This document shows, piece by piece, positions 1 to 9,296 of a stretch of DNA of 45,507 nucleotides (position 1 is the first letter of the stretch; every line of letters starts with the position of its first letter). The notes under the pieces are model-generated. The model did not search any database and had not been told where the DNA came from. It saw only the letters and a program-made list of their open reading frames with translations. The DNA is from Candidatus Kaiserbacteria bacterium (GTDB lineage: Bacteria > Patescibacteriota > Minisyncoccia > Phycocordibacterales > UBA2100). The stretch spans positions 1 through 45,507 of the forward strand of contig JALWOZ010000028.1 of the NCBI GenBank assembly GCA_027083345.1, given 5' to 3'. Both the position numbers and the translations under genes were made by a program.

Positions 1-2
1 GT

Positions 3-320
3 ACTCCAGACTCATCAAACAATCAAGACTTTGCAACCGGCACCTCTACAACTACAAATGAGACAACATCTACAACAACAGATGACACTGCGACAACCAC
101 AGCAAGTACAACAGACTCTACGGCTACCACTACAAACTCTACGGCAACAACAACCACTCCTGTAACCTCAGACAATAGCACGGCAACAAGCACAGACCCT
201 ACAGCAACATCTACCCCGCCAGACTCAGGGCAGTCTACCGCTACCTCAACTGATGTTGGTGCTACAGACAACGCTACAAGTACAAGTAGTAGTGCAGCTA
301 CTAGTATAAATGCAGGGTAG
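3..320 (+). CDS. C-terminal fragment of a Thr/Ser-rich (probably surface/secreted) protein, 5' end outside window
   Basis: Open frame from position 3 to TAG at 318-320 encodes TPDSSNNQDFATGTSTTTNETTSTTTDDTATTT...SSSAATSINAG*; low-complexity Thr/Ser/Asp/Ala typical of surface stalk regions. The ORF track lists only the antisense Val-rich frame. Confidence 0.65.
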   Translation, partial: TPDSSNNQDFATGTSTTTNETTSTTTDDTATTTASTTDSTATTTNSTATTTTPVTSDNSTATSTDPTATSTPPDSGQSTATSTDVGATDNATSTSSSAATSINAG

Positions 321-362
321 TATGGTTATAAATTATTATTAAAATTATAAATTGAAATCAAT

Positions 363-1325
363 ATGAGAGTAGCAATAAATGGGTTTGGTAGGATTGGGCG
401 TGCATTTTATAAAGCAGTATATACAATGCCTGAGGTGGAGGTCATAGCAGTGAATGACTTGGGAGACAAGGAGAATTTAGAGTACTTATTAAAGTACGAC
501 TCTGTATATGGACAGTTCGATGGAGATTTGTCTGGAGTTGAGTTTTTACAAGAGAGAGTGCCGAGTGAGTTGCCATGGGCAAAAATGGATGTTGACGTAG
601 TGGTGGAGAGTACAGGACTCTTCCGCACTAAGGAGCTTGCGCAAGGGCATATAGATGCTGGAGCTAAGCGAGTGGTTATCTCTGCTCCGAGTGCAGATGC
701 TACTACAGTGCTAGTGGGGGTAAATGAGGAGGCTTTGCAAGCATGCTCTATAAGCTCTAATGCTTCTTGTACTACTAATGCCACTAGCCCTGTGATAGGT
801 ATACTTAGTGAGGCAATAGGGATAGAGAAGGCTATACTTAATACTGTGCATGGTTATACTGCTACTCAGCGTACTGTAGACGGACCTTCTAAAAAAGACT
901 TTAGACGAGGTAGGGCGGCGGCTGTTAATATCATACCTACCACTACTGGTGCAGCAGAGGCGACCACTAAGGCGCATACCTCTCTAGTTGGTAAATTTGA
1001 CGGGGTGGCTATGCGTGTGCCGGTGCCGGCTGGCTCTATAGTAGACATAACATTTATAGCAAGTAGAGACACTACAGTAGAAGAGGTCAATAATGCGCTT
1101 GAGGGGGCCTCTGGTAGTCAGCGGTGGGGGGATATATTTGCTGTTACTGAGGATCCGTTAGTGTCTACCGATATATTGGGGTCTAAATATGCCTCTATAG
1201 CAGACCTATCTATGACACATGTAGTAGGAGGTAATCTAGTAAAGGTTTTGGCATGGTATGACAATGAGACTGGCTACGTGAGCTCTCTTGTGCAACATGT
1301 GCTAGCTGTTGATAACTCAAAGTAG
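363..1325 (+). CDS. gap: Glyceraldehyde-3-phosphate dehydrogenase, type I
   Basis: INGFGRIGR NAD-binding start, SNASCTTNATSP catalytic Cys motif, HGYTATQRTVDGPSKKDFRRGRAAAVNIIPTTTGAA, WYDNETGY. Confidence 0.97.
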   Translation: MRVAINGFGRIGRAFYKAVYTMPEVEVIAVNDLGDKENLEYLLKYDSVYGQFDGDLSGVEFLQERVPSELPWAKMDVDVVVESTGLFRTKELAQGHIDAGAKRVVISAPSADATTVLVGVNEEALQACSISSNASCTTNATSPVIGILSEAIGIEKAILNTVHGYTATQRTVDGPSKKDFRRGRAAAVNIIPTTTGAAEATTKAHTSLVGKFDGVAMRVPVPAGSIVDITFIASRDTTVEEVNNALEGASGSQRWGDIFAVTEDPLVSTDILGSKYASIADLSMTHVVGGNLVKVLAWYDNETGYVSSLVQHVLAVDNSK

Positions 1326-1357
1326 CTTGTTTTGTTAAGGTATAATATGAGATAGTT

Positions 1358-2443
1358 ATGAAGAGGTATTTAACAGTTTTAATTATTTTACTTTTAATAG
1401 TGCTGGGTTTTGGACTTGTAGGGGCATATGTTGTACAACATCCCAACTTCTTAAATTCTATTAAGTCTTTATTGGGTATTAAAGTAGAGCGATCTGTGGA
1501 GACTAAGTCTTTAGAGGAGGTGCGGGCAGAGTTGATTAAGCAAGGAGACCTTTTTTTGACTTTAACTCCTAAAGGTGGTGGCTCTACAGGAGGTTATACT
1601 TATAGTTTTGATAGTAATGAGGTTAATGAGATATCTAATGATGATAATTTAGATAATTATATTTCTGTTCTTTACTCTTTTAATAAAGACTCTAATACCA
1701 GAGCATATGTTGAGGCACAGGCAGAAGACATAGTAAATAAGAAGGTCAACCCTTACTCGATTTTGCTATCTAATAGGAGCAATAAGGAGTCTATAGAGAC
1801 AGTTGCAAGGTTGAACGAGTCGCCTAGAGGCCCTGTGGCAGTCTCTCCGGATGGTAAGCAGGTTTTGTATGTAGAGCGCGCGCCTCAGAAGGAGGGAGGC
1901 ATTATAGCAGACGCAAATGAACTCACTATACATTATGCAAAAAGGGAGCAGGAGGGTAAATGGCAGTCTCAAAAACTGTGGAGTGGTGTGAGTCCAAAGT
2001 GGCTGAATGATGACCTATTTTTCTACCTGAAGAATGATGGTATATATTTAGGCATATTGAGTGAGGGAGTAGAAGACAAAGTGTGGGCTACCACAGATAC
2101 TCTAGGCAGTAACTCTAATTTAGCTATTACAAATGATGGTAGGTATTTGGCTTGGGTGTTGCCGGACGCAGGGAAGGTGTATATATTTGAAATCTCTTAC
2201 AATAATAAACTAAGTATATTTGAGTTAAATATGGTGCAGACGTTGAATGTACATGCTTTTTGGGCCGTGTTCTCTCCAAGTGGTCAACATTTGGCATTGC
2301 AAACAGTAGATTGGGATAATCTTAAACTCGACCCTAAGCCTAGTATACAAATATATTCTGTAGACTTCGGAGATAATAGTATATTTGGCGTAGACCTAAA
2401 TGCCTTTGTGCAGGAGTCAATGTTTTTAACAGATTGGAGATAA
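1358..2443 (+). CDS. Membrane-anchored protein with TolB/WD40-like beta-propeller character
   Basis: N-terminal TM segment (LTVLIILLLIVLGFGLVGAYVV) then repeated SPDGKQVLYVE / NDGRYLAWV / FSPSGQHLALQ blade-like motifs. Confidence 0.6.
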   Translation: MKRYLTVLIILLLIVLGFGLVGAYVVQHPNFLNSIKSLLGIKVERSVETKSLEEVRAELIKQGDLFLTLTPKGGGSTGGYTYSFDSNEVNEISNDDNLDNYISVLYSFNKDSNTRAYVEAQAEDIVNKKVNPYSILLSNRSNKESIETVARLNESPRGPVAVSPDGKQVLYVERAPQKEGGIIADANELTIHYAKREQEGKWQSQKLWSGVSPKWLNDDLFFYLKNDGIYLGILSEGVEDKVWATTDTLGSNSNLAITNDGRYLAWVLPDAGKVYIFEISYNNKLSIFELNMVQTLNVHAFWAVFSPSGQHLALQTVDWDNLKLDPKPSIQIYSVDFGDNSIFGVDLNAFVQESMFLTDWR

Positions 2444-2455
2444 GTTATAATAAAT

Positions 2456-3820
2456 ATGGTTAATAGAATATCACAATTAATTTTTACTCTTAGCATCATC
2501 TTTGCTCTAGTATTTACTCTATTTGTGATTGTTACTCCGAGTGTTGTAGATGCACGTTATGCTAGGGATGTGGTTAGATCTGGTAAACATCAATCTAGAA
2601 GCAATAATAATAGTAGTGTGGGTAGTCAAGGGTCTGGTAGCGGGTGGGGAAGTTCTTTATTTAGTAGTAACGTAAGTACTGCAAGTACTTTTAGTACTAA
2701 TTATAATAATTCTACTGGTAGTAGCTGGGGTAAGACTTATACCGGAGCTGGGAGCGTGTATAAAAGTAGTAGTAATTATACTGGGCATAGGTTAAATTCG
2801 AACTTTAAAGCAGGTAACATACAGAATCTTAATACATCAAGATTAGATAAAAGGAGTTCGTCGAGTTTAAATAACAATACTTCATCTAATAATAAATCGT
2901 CTTGGTTTAGTATAGTAAGTCGTGGTGGCAGTACTCCTGATAGTTCGAATAATGGAGTGAGTTTATCAAAGGGTAACTCGACTGTTCATACTTCACAATC
3001 AACACACACAGTTACCCCGACTGTGCACAATAAGAGAGTTGTTATTTATGTTAGAGATAAAGATGGTAATGTAGTTAGGGAGGTAGTTGTGCAGATCAAT
3101 TGTCCTAATGGCTTTACAAGATTGGTAGATCAGTATGGTAGGACGATACCGGGCTCAAGACATAAGACGACCTGTAGAGATCTTGGTACTTGCCCTGCGC
3201 CTGATCCTAAAGATCCTAGTTCACCGCCAGACTCTCTAGTGCCCGTAAATACCAATGTGAGTTGTGTGGTAACAAAATGCCAATCTCCTCTCCCTAATGT
3301 GTGTGGTGAGTATGGAGAGGGTGAGATTAGCCAATGCTCAGATCCTAATTATGGACATACTTGTGATGCCTTACAACCTCCAGACCCCTCTGGCACGTGC
3401 TCAGTGCAGACAAGTTGTGGTATAGCAACCGGAGTAAGGGGATGTAATAATACATGCATAATAACAAGGTACCCATATTGCCCACTACCTTCAGAGAATA
3501 CCAATAACAACACAATCTGGCTAACTTTGCCTAACTCCGGGCAGGCCGGAGAGATAACCGCTAAGATATATGCTAAACCTATCTTGGTTAAAAACGCTAC
3601 AAAGACAAAGATAGTCTGGCTCTCTGCTTGGGCTGAGTCTTGTGTAGTTAGTGGCTCTAATGGCGACTCGGGAGTAGGGTGGTCTGGAGTGTTTGGAGAG
3701 CACCTCTCTAGTGATATAGTCTCTGAGACTACTTATACTGTAACATGCAAGAATAAAGCCGGAGCTACAGCAACAGACTCTGTGAAGGTTAGGTTATTAC
3801 CTGAGTGGCAGGAGATATAG
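2456..3820 (+). CDS. Secreted Ser/Asn-rich protein with Cys-rich middle and C-terminal Ig-like domain
   Basis: Signal/TM N-terminus (ISQLIFTLSIIFALVFTLFVIVTPSVVDA), long Ser/Asn-rich segment, many Cys, then KTKIVWLSAWAESCVVSGSNGDSGVGWSG...TTYTVTCKNKAGATATDSVKV, resembling Ig-like domains common in Parcubacteria surface proteins. Confidence 0.65.
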   Translation: MVNRISQLIFTLSIIFALVFTLFVIVTPSVVDARYARDVVRSGKHQSRSNNNSSVGSQGSGSGWGSSLFSSNVSTASTFSTNYNNSTGSSWGKTYTGAGSVYKSSSNYTGHRLNSNFKAGNIQNLNTSRLDKRSSSSLNNNTSSNNKSSWFSIVSRGGSTPDSSNNGVSLSKGNSTVHTSQSTHTVTPTVHNKRVVIYVRDKDGNVVREVVVQINCPNGFTRLVDQYGRTIPGSRHKTTCRDLGTCPAPDPKDPSSPPDSLVPVNTNVSCVVTKCQSPLPNVCGEYGEGEISQCSDPNYGHTCDALQPPDPSGTCSVQTSCGIATGVRGCNNTCIITRYPYCPLPSENTNNNTIWLTLPNSGQAGEITAKIYAKPILVKNATKTKIVWLSAWAESCVVSGSNGDSGVGWSGVFGEHLSSDIVSETTYTVTCKNKAGATATDSVKVRLLPEWQEI

Positions 3821-3839
3821 AAGAGGAGACTCATAACTA

Positions 3840-3867
3840 TTGACAAATGCAGGATATATTGCATTAT
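3840..3867 (+). promoter_or_regulatory. Candidate sigma-70-type promoter for the small secreted protein gene
   Basis: TTGACA at 3840-3845, about 16 nt spacer, CATTAT -10-like hexamer. Confidence 0.5.
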
Positions 3868-3894
3868 GTCAATAGTTCTTTACGGGAGAAAAAC

Positions 3895-4212
3895 ATGAAA
3901 AAAATTTGGTTCTGCATTGCCGCCTTTTTGGCGGTAGCGCAGGCACAGGCAAAGCCGACTAGTCTTTGCGCTGTGCCGAATTTACCATCAGAGGCAATTG
4001 TTGCCTCTGATGGATGGACCCAGTCGTACGTCGTACTGATTGGGCTCGGTGCAAAAAGAGCTGAAGAGGCTCTCAACCTATTCTCCAGCTATGATGCTGG
4101 GGATTTGCTTGGGGGAGAAAATATTGCCGAGTTTGCATTGCTTGGCAAACCCAACGTTTTTGGCACTCAGAGCGCCGGTAACATTAACAAGGGGGCTGGT
4201 GTATGGTGTTAA
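3895..4212 (+). CDS. Small secreted protein (105 aa) with signal peptide and two mature Cys
   Basis: ATG at 3895 preceded by SD-like GGGAG; MKKIWFCIAAFLAVAQAQA signal peptide; higher GC than neighbours. Start at 3895 preferred over the 3847 ORF start. Confidence 0.6.
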   Translation: MKKIWFCIAAFLAVAQAQAKPTSLCAVPNLPSEAIVASDGWTQSYVVLIGLGAKRAEEALNLFSSYDAGDLLGGENIAEFALLGKPNVFGTQSAGNINKGAGVWC

Positions 4213-4231
4213 CGACTGACACTTATGCCTT

Positions 4232-4270
4232 GCCTCCGAGCTCATCGCGATTTGCATTGCGGTGGGCTTT
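4232..4270 (+). terminator. Candidate intrinsic terminator (bulged stem GCCTCCG/CGGTGGGC then TTTT)
   Basis: Imperfect inverted repeat followed by short T run after the small gene. Confidence 0.35.
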
Positions 4271-4315
4271 TGATATTTAGTAAAGGTAGCTGAGTATGGT
4301 ATAATTTAGTCTGTT

Positions 4316-4789
4316 ATGAAAGTGTATTTTGCAACAGATCATGCTGGATTTGAGTTGAAAGAGATACTTTTGGATTATGTAAGGAGTCTTTCTATTGCTC
4401 TCGAGAGTGGTGTGCAATATGATGTGGAGGATGTTGGGGCGTATAAACTAGACCCTCAAGACGATTATCCGGATTTTATGCATAAGGTTGCTGAAGCAGT
4501 GGGTAAGGATAATAGCTCACGAGCTATTATATTAGGAGGCTCCGGGCAAGGCGAGGCTATAGTAGCTAATAGGCACAGTGGCGTGCGGGCTGTGGTGTAT
4601 AATGCGCCAAATTTGGAGATTATAAAATTAAGCAGAGAGCATAATGACGCTAATGTGCTAAGCTTGGGCGCAAGATTTTTGACGGTAGAGGAGGCTAAAA
4701 AGGCGGTTAAGCTTTGGTTGATGACGAGCTTCTCTAACGATGAGAGACACATAAGAAGGATTGAGAAGATTGATTTAAAATATGAATGA
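4316..4789 (+). CDS. rpiB: Ribose-5-phosphate isomerase B
   Basis: FATDHAGFELKE start, GGSGQGEAIVANRHSGVRA, REHNDANVLSLGARF. Confidence 0.95.
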   Translation: MKVYFATDHAGFELKEILLDYVRSLSIALESGVQYDVEDVGAYKLDPQDDYPDFMHKVAEAVGKDNSSRAIILGGSGQGEAIVANRHSGVRAVVYNAPNLEIIKLSREHNDANVLSLGARFLTVEEAKKAVKLWLMTSFSNDERHIRRIEKIDLKYE

Positions 4790-5474
4790 GTCAATAAAGT
4801 ATATACAAGTAATCCCCGCCATCTTAGAGGCGAGTTTTGCAGATGTAGAAAAAAGGTTTGCCAAAGTTAGTGGGTTAGTGCCTATGGTGCAGGTGGATAT
4901 TTGTGATGGTAAGTTTGTACCCTCTAGAACCGTTGGTTATGATGGAAGGGTAGAGAGTTTTGATAAGTTGAGTACTTTAGCCAGTGAGCATAGCCTACAG
5001 ATTGAGCTAGATATGATGGTAAGGCTAGACGATAATCTCAATAGGTGGTTAACAAACATAAAAGCCTCAGGTGCTAAGCGGGCGGTATTGCATTTTGGGT
5101 CTACCAATAATTGGAGTGATGTATTTGCCATCATAGGAGAGTCTGAGGCAAAAATCGGGTTAGCTATACATATTGATACCAGTTTACTTGACGTGTATGA
5201 GTTGCTAGATAATTATGACTTTGATTTGGTACAAGTGATGGGTATTGCTAAAGTTGGGTATGGAGGTCAGTCTTTTGACAAGAAAGCTCTTAATATAGTA
5301 AGAAGTATTAAAGCCAAGTATCCTGATATGTTAATCTCTGCTGATGGAGGAGTTAATATTGATACTGCGAGTAGTTTAGTAAGAGCAGGAGTGAATAATT
5401 TGGTTGCAGGCTCTGCTATTTTTAAGTCTGGTAATCCACAGCAGGCTATAGATAAACTTAAGCAAATTGTTTAG
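4782..5474 (+). CDS. rpe: Ribulose-phosphate 3-epimerase
   Basis: VIPAILEASF, VQVDICDGKFVPS, GYGGQSFD, SADGGVNIDTA, VAGSAIFKS; overlaps rpiB stop. Confidence 0.93.
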   Translation: MNESIKYIQVIPAILEASFADVEKRFAKVSGLVPMVQVDICDGKFVPSRTVGYDGRVESFDKLSTLASEHSLQIELDMMVRLDDNLNRWLTNIKASGAKRAVLHFGSTNNWSDVFAIIGESEAKIGLAIHIDTSLLDVYELLDNYDFDLVQVMGIAKVGYGGQSFDKKALNIVRSIKAKYPDMLISADGGVNIDTASSLVRAGVNNLVAGSAIFKSGNPQQAIDKLKQIV

Positions 5475-5492
5475 ATGTAGTATGATATAAAG

Positions 5493-6344
5493 ATGTTAAG
5501 TGAGAGTGAGTTGCAGGTTTTACAAGAGAAAGCTAATCTTATAAGACAAGATATAATACGTATGTTGGCTATTGCTGGGTCGGGGCATACGGCGGGGCCG
5601 TTAGGTATGGCGGATATTTTTGCTTTATTATATTTTCATACATTGAAACACAATCCCAGGGATCCGTTTTGGGAGGGTAGAGACAGATTAGTTTTGAGTA
5701 ATGGTCATATATGTCCTGTGCAATATGCTACTATGGCTCGTAGTGGATATTTTGATGTTGCAGAGCTCTCCACTTTGCGTAAATTTGGTAGTCGCCTACA
5801 GGGGCACCCGCATAGAGAATTTTTACCCGGTATAGAGACAAGCTCCGGGCCTCTTGGTTCGGGACTTTCTCAAGCTTTGGGAATGGCACTCTCTACAAGG
5901 ATGGATGGAGAGAATACGCATAAATTTATATATTGTTGTATGGGAGATGGGGAGTTAAATGAGGGTCAGGTTTGGGAAGCTGCTTTATGTGCAGGCAAAG
6001 AGAAGTGTAATAATCTTATAGGTATAATAGATAGAAATGACATACAAATAGATGGACATACTCAAGATGTTATGCCTATGGATTCTCTAAAAAAGAAGTG
6101 GAGGAGCTTTAAGTGGCATGTACAAGAGGTAGATGGGCATAACTTTCAAGAAGTAGACAATGCTATAGAGCTCGCAAAGTCTATTAACGATAAGCCGAGT
6201 ATGATTATAGCCATCACTGTACCTGGTAAAGGAGTATCTGAAATAGAGAAGGATTATAAATGGCACGGTAAGCCACCGAGTAAAGAGGAGGCAGAGAGAT
6301 TTTTGGAAGAACTCCAACATAATTTTGACTTTTTAAAGTCATAA
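5493..6344 (+). CDS. Transketolase, N-terminal (TPP-binding) subunit
   Basis: GSGHTAGPLGMADIFALLYF, GDGELNEGQVWEAAL, NNLIGIIDRNDIQIDG. Confidence 0.95.
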   Translation: MLSESELQVLQEKANLIRQDIIRMLAIAGSGHTAGPLGMADIFALLYFHTLKHNPRDPFWEGRDRLVLSNGHICPVQYATMARSGYFDVAELSTLRKFGSRLQGHPHREFLPGIETSSGPLGSGLSQALGMALSTRMDGENTHKFIYCCMGDGELNEGQVWEAALCAGKEKCNNLIGIIDRNDIQIDGHTQDVMPMDSLKKKWRSFKWHVQEVDGHNFQEVDNAIELAKSINDKPSMIIAITVPGKGVSEIEKDYKWHGKPPSKEEAERFLEELQHNFDFLKS

Positions 6345-6364
6345 AACTAAAAACTCTAATAGTC

Positions 6365-7348
6365 ATGATAAACAAGAATCTAAAACTCAATACAAAATTA
6401 TTTGATAAAGATGTAGAGCAAATAGCTCTCCGTAATGGTTTTGGGGATGGATTATTAGAGGTGGCTAAGACAAATGAGAACATAGTGGGTCTATGTGCTG
6501 ATTTGTTAGAGAGTACTCGTATGCACTTATTTGCTAGAGAGTTCCCCAATAGGTTTATAGAGGTGGGTATTACAGAACAGCACATGGCAAGTTGTGCAGC
6601 TGGGCTTGCTACTATGGGTAAGGTACCTTTTATAAGCTCATATGCTATGTTTAACCCAGGTAGAAATTGGGAGCAGATTCGTACTACTGTTTGTTATAAT
6701 AATGTACCTGTAAAAATAGTGGGCTCTCATGCCGGAATCTCAGTTGGCCCAGACGGAGGTACTCACCAAGCCATTGAGGATATAGCCATTATGAGAGTTG
6801 TCCCAAATATCGAGGTTATTGTGCCGTGCGATGCATTAGAAGCTCATAAGGCCACTATTGCTATTGCTGAGAGTGGTAAGCCGTCGTATTTAAGATTAGC
6901 GAGAGAGAAGACTCCAATAGTTACAACAAAAGAGACTCCTTTTGAGATAGGTAAGGCGCAAATTTTATACGAGAGCAATAATCCTGATGTGGCCATAATA
7001 GCCATAGGCCCTATGGTACATCAAGCATTACTCTCGGCTAAGATTTTAGAAGATCAAGGTGTAGGCACAATGGTTATTAACAGTGCTACAGTAAAACCCC
7101 TTGATGAAGAGACTATCTTAAAAGTAGCAAAGAGAGTAAAAGGAGTTATAACAGCAGAGACTCACCAAGTAGCGGGCGGACTCGGTGGAGCGGTGGCAGA
7201 GCTACTCTCCCAAAAGCTTCCAACTAAGATGGCATTTGTTGGTGTACAAGACAAATTCGGTCAGTCTGGTACGGGTGCTGAGCTTATGAAGCAGTACGGA
7301 TTGGATGTTGTAGATATTGTTAACTCTGCACAAAAGATTGTTGGTTAA
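6365..7348 (+). CDS. Transketolase, C-terminal (pyrimidine-binding) subunit
   Basis: RFIEVGITEQHMASCAAGLATMGKVPFISSYAMF, GPDGGTHQAIEDIAIMR; separate ORF following the N-terminal subunit. Confidence 0.95.
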   Translation: MINKNLKLNTKLFDKDVEQIALRNGFGDGLLEVAKTNENIVGLCADLLESTRMHLFAREFPNRFIEVGITEQHMASCAAGLATMGKVPFISSYAMFNPGRNWEQIRTTVCYNNVPVKIVGSHAGISVGPDGGTHQAIEDIAIMRVVPNIEVIVPCDALEAHKATIAIAESGKPSYLRLAREKTPIVTTKETPFEIGKAQILYESNNPDVAIIAIGPMVHQALLSAKILEDQGVGTMVINSATVKPLDEETILKVAKRVKGVITAETHQVAGGLGGAVAELLSQKLPTKMAFVGVQDKFGQSGTGAELMKQYGLDVVDIVNSAQKIVG

Positions 7349-7364
7349 TGTTTGATTAATTTTA

Positions 7365-8360
7365 TTATATTAAAGAGTTGATTTGGTATCCTGTTGGAGC
7401 GTTTGTCAATAGCTCCTCTAGAGCATCTCTTGATAAGAGGCCTTTTTGAGCGCCTATGTGTTGTACTACGCTCATAGAGTTGATAGGTCCACGCATTAGG
7501 GCTTCTGGCAAGCTCATACCCAGTGCAAGCATTGCCACTACGGTGGAGCTAAATGAGTCGCCAGCACCCGTGCGGTCTACAGGAGGTGCCGGGTCCGGAT
7601 ACATAGGCATACTCCAGCTACCCTCGCTATCTTGAGCGTATGCTCCATTTGGGCCATCTGTTATAATTACTATATTGGGGCCAAGTTTACGAAATTCTCC
7701 TAAAAGAGTTAGCATGTCTTGTGTGTCTGTCTTTAGGATTTTCTGTGCTTCTTGCTTGTTACAGAAGAAAATGTTGGTTACTGAGTATAGGTCTTTTAGA
7801 GGTTCGTAACCCAAATTTATTTGGAAGGTGCCAGGCTGGAAGGCTAGTTTGGTAGCGGGGTTGTTTTTTACAAAGTTAGCTATCTCATGGTGATAAGGCA
7901 AGGAGTCACTGCCTACGGAAGAGAAGTAGATCCAGCTGGGAGCATCTTCAAAAATTGGAAGTTTGTAATCATATTTATAATGTTTGATTAAGATGGTACG
8001 CTCTGCTCCGTGTCGGAGTACAAAGTGGTAGTTTGTTTTTTGACCTTTTTGAATTGTAACAAACTCAGTAGAGACTCCTTCTTTTTGTAAATGTTTTATA
8101 GTATCGGAGCCGTTTTCGTCATCTCCGACATGTGTTACCAGGCCTGTATTCAGGCCTAAACGTTTAGCGCTTGTGGCCGCGTTGGGACTATTGCCCACAG
8201 CTTTAACAACAGTTATATTTTCATATTCTATTTTGTCTCCAAAGTTTACGCAGAGTTGCTCTCTGTCTTTTTGGTCTTTTGAGATATGAGCCCCAGAATC
8301 TAGTTGTATAAAAGCATCCGTTGTAATATCCCCAATAGCTACGAAGTCTAGGTTACTCAT
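7365..8360 (-). CDS. PfkB-family carbohydrate kinase
   Basis: DRTGAGDSFSSTVVAMLALG PfkB signature, NSPNAATSAKRLGL substrate motif. Confidence 0.9.
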   Translation of the reverse strand: MSNLDFVAIGDITTDAFIQLDSGAHISKDQKDREQLCVNFGDKIEYENITVVKAVGNSPNAATSAKRLGLNTGLVTHVGDDENGSDTIKHLQKEGVSTEFVTIQKGQKTNYHFVLRHGAERTILIKHYKYDYKLPIFEDAPSWIYFSSVGSDSLPYHHEIANFVKNNPATKLAFQPGTFQINLGYEPLKDLYSVTNIFFCNKQEAQKILKTDTQDMLTLLGEFRKLGPNIVIITDGPNGAYAQDSEGSWSMPMYPDPAPPVDRTGAGDSFSSTVVAMLALGMSLPEALMRGPINSMSVVQHIGAQKGLLSRDALEELLTNAPTGYQINSLI

Positions 8361-8364
8361 GTGT

Positions 8365-8374
8365 TATGATTATA
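8365..8374. promoter_or_regulatory. Overlapping divergent extended -10 boxes for the PfkB kinase (-) and FBA (+)
   Basis: Plus TGTTATGAT with TATGAT 8365-8370, 6 nt before ATG 8377; minus TGTTATAAT with TATAAT 8369-8374, 8 nt before ATG 8360. Confidence 0.6.
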
Positions 8375-8376
8375 AC

Positions 8377-9270
8377 ATGAGAAATTTAAAACAAGTCATT
8401 AGAGATGCAAAAGTGGGGAGATCGGCAGTGGGGCATTTTAATATATCTGACTCTACTCAATTTAATGCAATTATAGGAACATCTTCTAAGCTCAAGTTGC
8501 CTGTTATCGTGGGTGTATCAGAAGGAGAGAAGAAGTTTATAGGTCTAGAGAATGCCATCGCATTGGTTAAAGGAGCTCAAGCTAGAGGGGTAGAGGTCTA
8601 CTTAAATCTAGATCATGGGCATAGTGTTGATGATTGTAAAGAGGCAATAGACGCCGGCTTTGACTCGGTGATGTTTGATGGATCCAAGCTTAGCTTTGAG
8701 GAGAATGTAGAGCACACTAAAGAAGTGGTGGAATACGCTCAAGGTAGGAGTCCTGCTTGGTGCAAGGCTACGCAGGACGACCAAAATGCTAGCATTTTGG
8801 TCGAGGGGGAGCTTGGCTATATCGGGTCTTCTAGCAAGATGTTAGATGCAGTGCCCGAAGAGGTGGAGAGTGCAATGACAACCGCAGAGCAAGCAGTGAG
8901 GTTTGTAGAGGAGACCGGTGTAGATATTTTGGCTCCAAGTGTTGGTAATTTGCACGGTATGCTTAAAGGGTTACAGAATCCTGCTATAGACACTAGTAGG
9001 ATAAAAGAGATAGCAGATAGCGTACCAGAGACAATGTTGGTACTGCATGGTGGGTCTGGGGTTACAGATCAGGATTTCGTAAAGGCCATTGAGTCTGGGA
9101 TAAGTATAGTGCATATCAATACTGAAATACGACGTGCTTATAGAGCAGGCATAGAACAAGCTTTTAAAGACGATTCCGAGCAAATATCTCCTTATAAATA
9201 TTTAAATAAAGGTAGAGATGCTGTCTCTGAGATAGTGGAGCGTAGATTGGAGCTATTTGCTATAAGGTAA
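8377..9270 (+). CDS. fba: Class II fructose-bisphosphate aldolase
   Basis: VGHFNISDSTQFNAII, LNLDHGHSVDDCKEAIDAGFDSVMFDGS, LVLHGGSGV, HINTEIRRAY. ORF track start 8359; 8377 fits homology and promoter spacing better. Confidence 0.93.
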   Translation: MRNLKQVIRDAKVGRSAVGHFNISDSTQFNAIIGTSSKLKLPVIVGVSEGEKKFIGLENAIALVKGAQARGVEVYLNLDHGHSVDDCKEAIDAGFDSVMFDGSKLSFEENVEHTKEVVEYAQGRSPAWCKATQDDQNASILVEGELGYIGSSSKMLDAVPEEVESAMTTAEQAVRFVEETGVDILAPSVGNLHGMLKGLQNPAIDTSRIKEIADSVPETMLVLHGGSGVTDQDFVKAIESGISIVHINTEIRRAYRAGIEQAFKDDSEQISPYKYLNKGRDAVSEIVERRLELFAIR

Positions 9271-9296
9271 TTATTAATCACACAAATTTATATAAA

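Noticed and set aside
23-271. 82-aa Val-rich minus-strand ORF
   Set aside because: Antisense of the Thr/Ser (ACN/GCN/TCN) repeat reading frame on the plus strand; Val-rich composition is the expected artefact.
2600-2900. Possible tandem repeat in AGTAGTAAT-rich DNA
   Set aside because: Explained by Ser/Asn codon bias in the low-complexity segment of the secreted protein; no fixed repeat unit.
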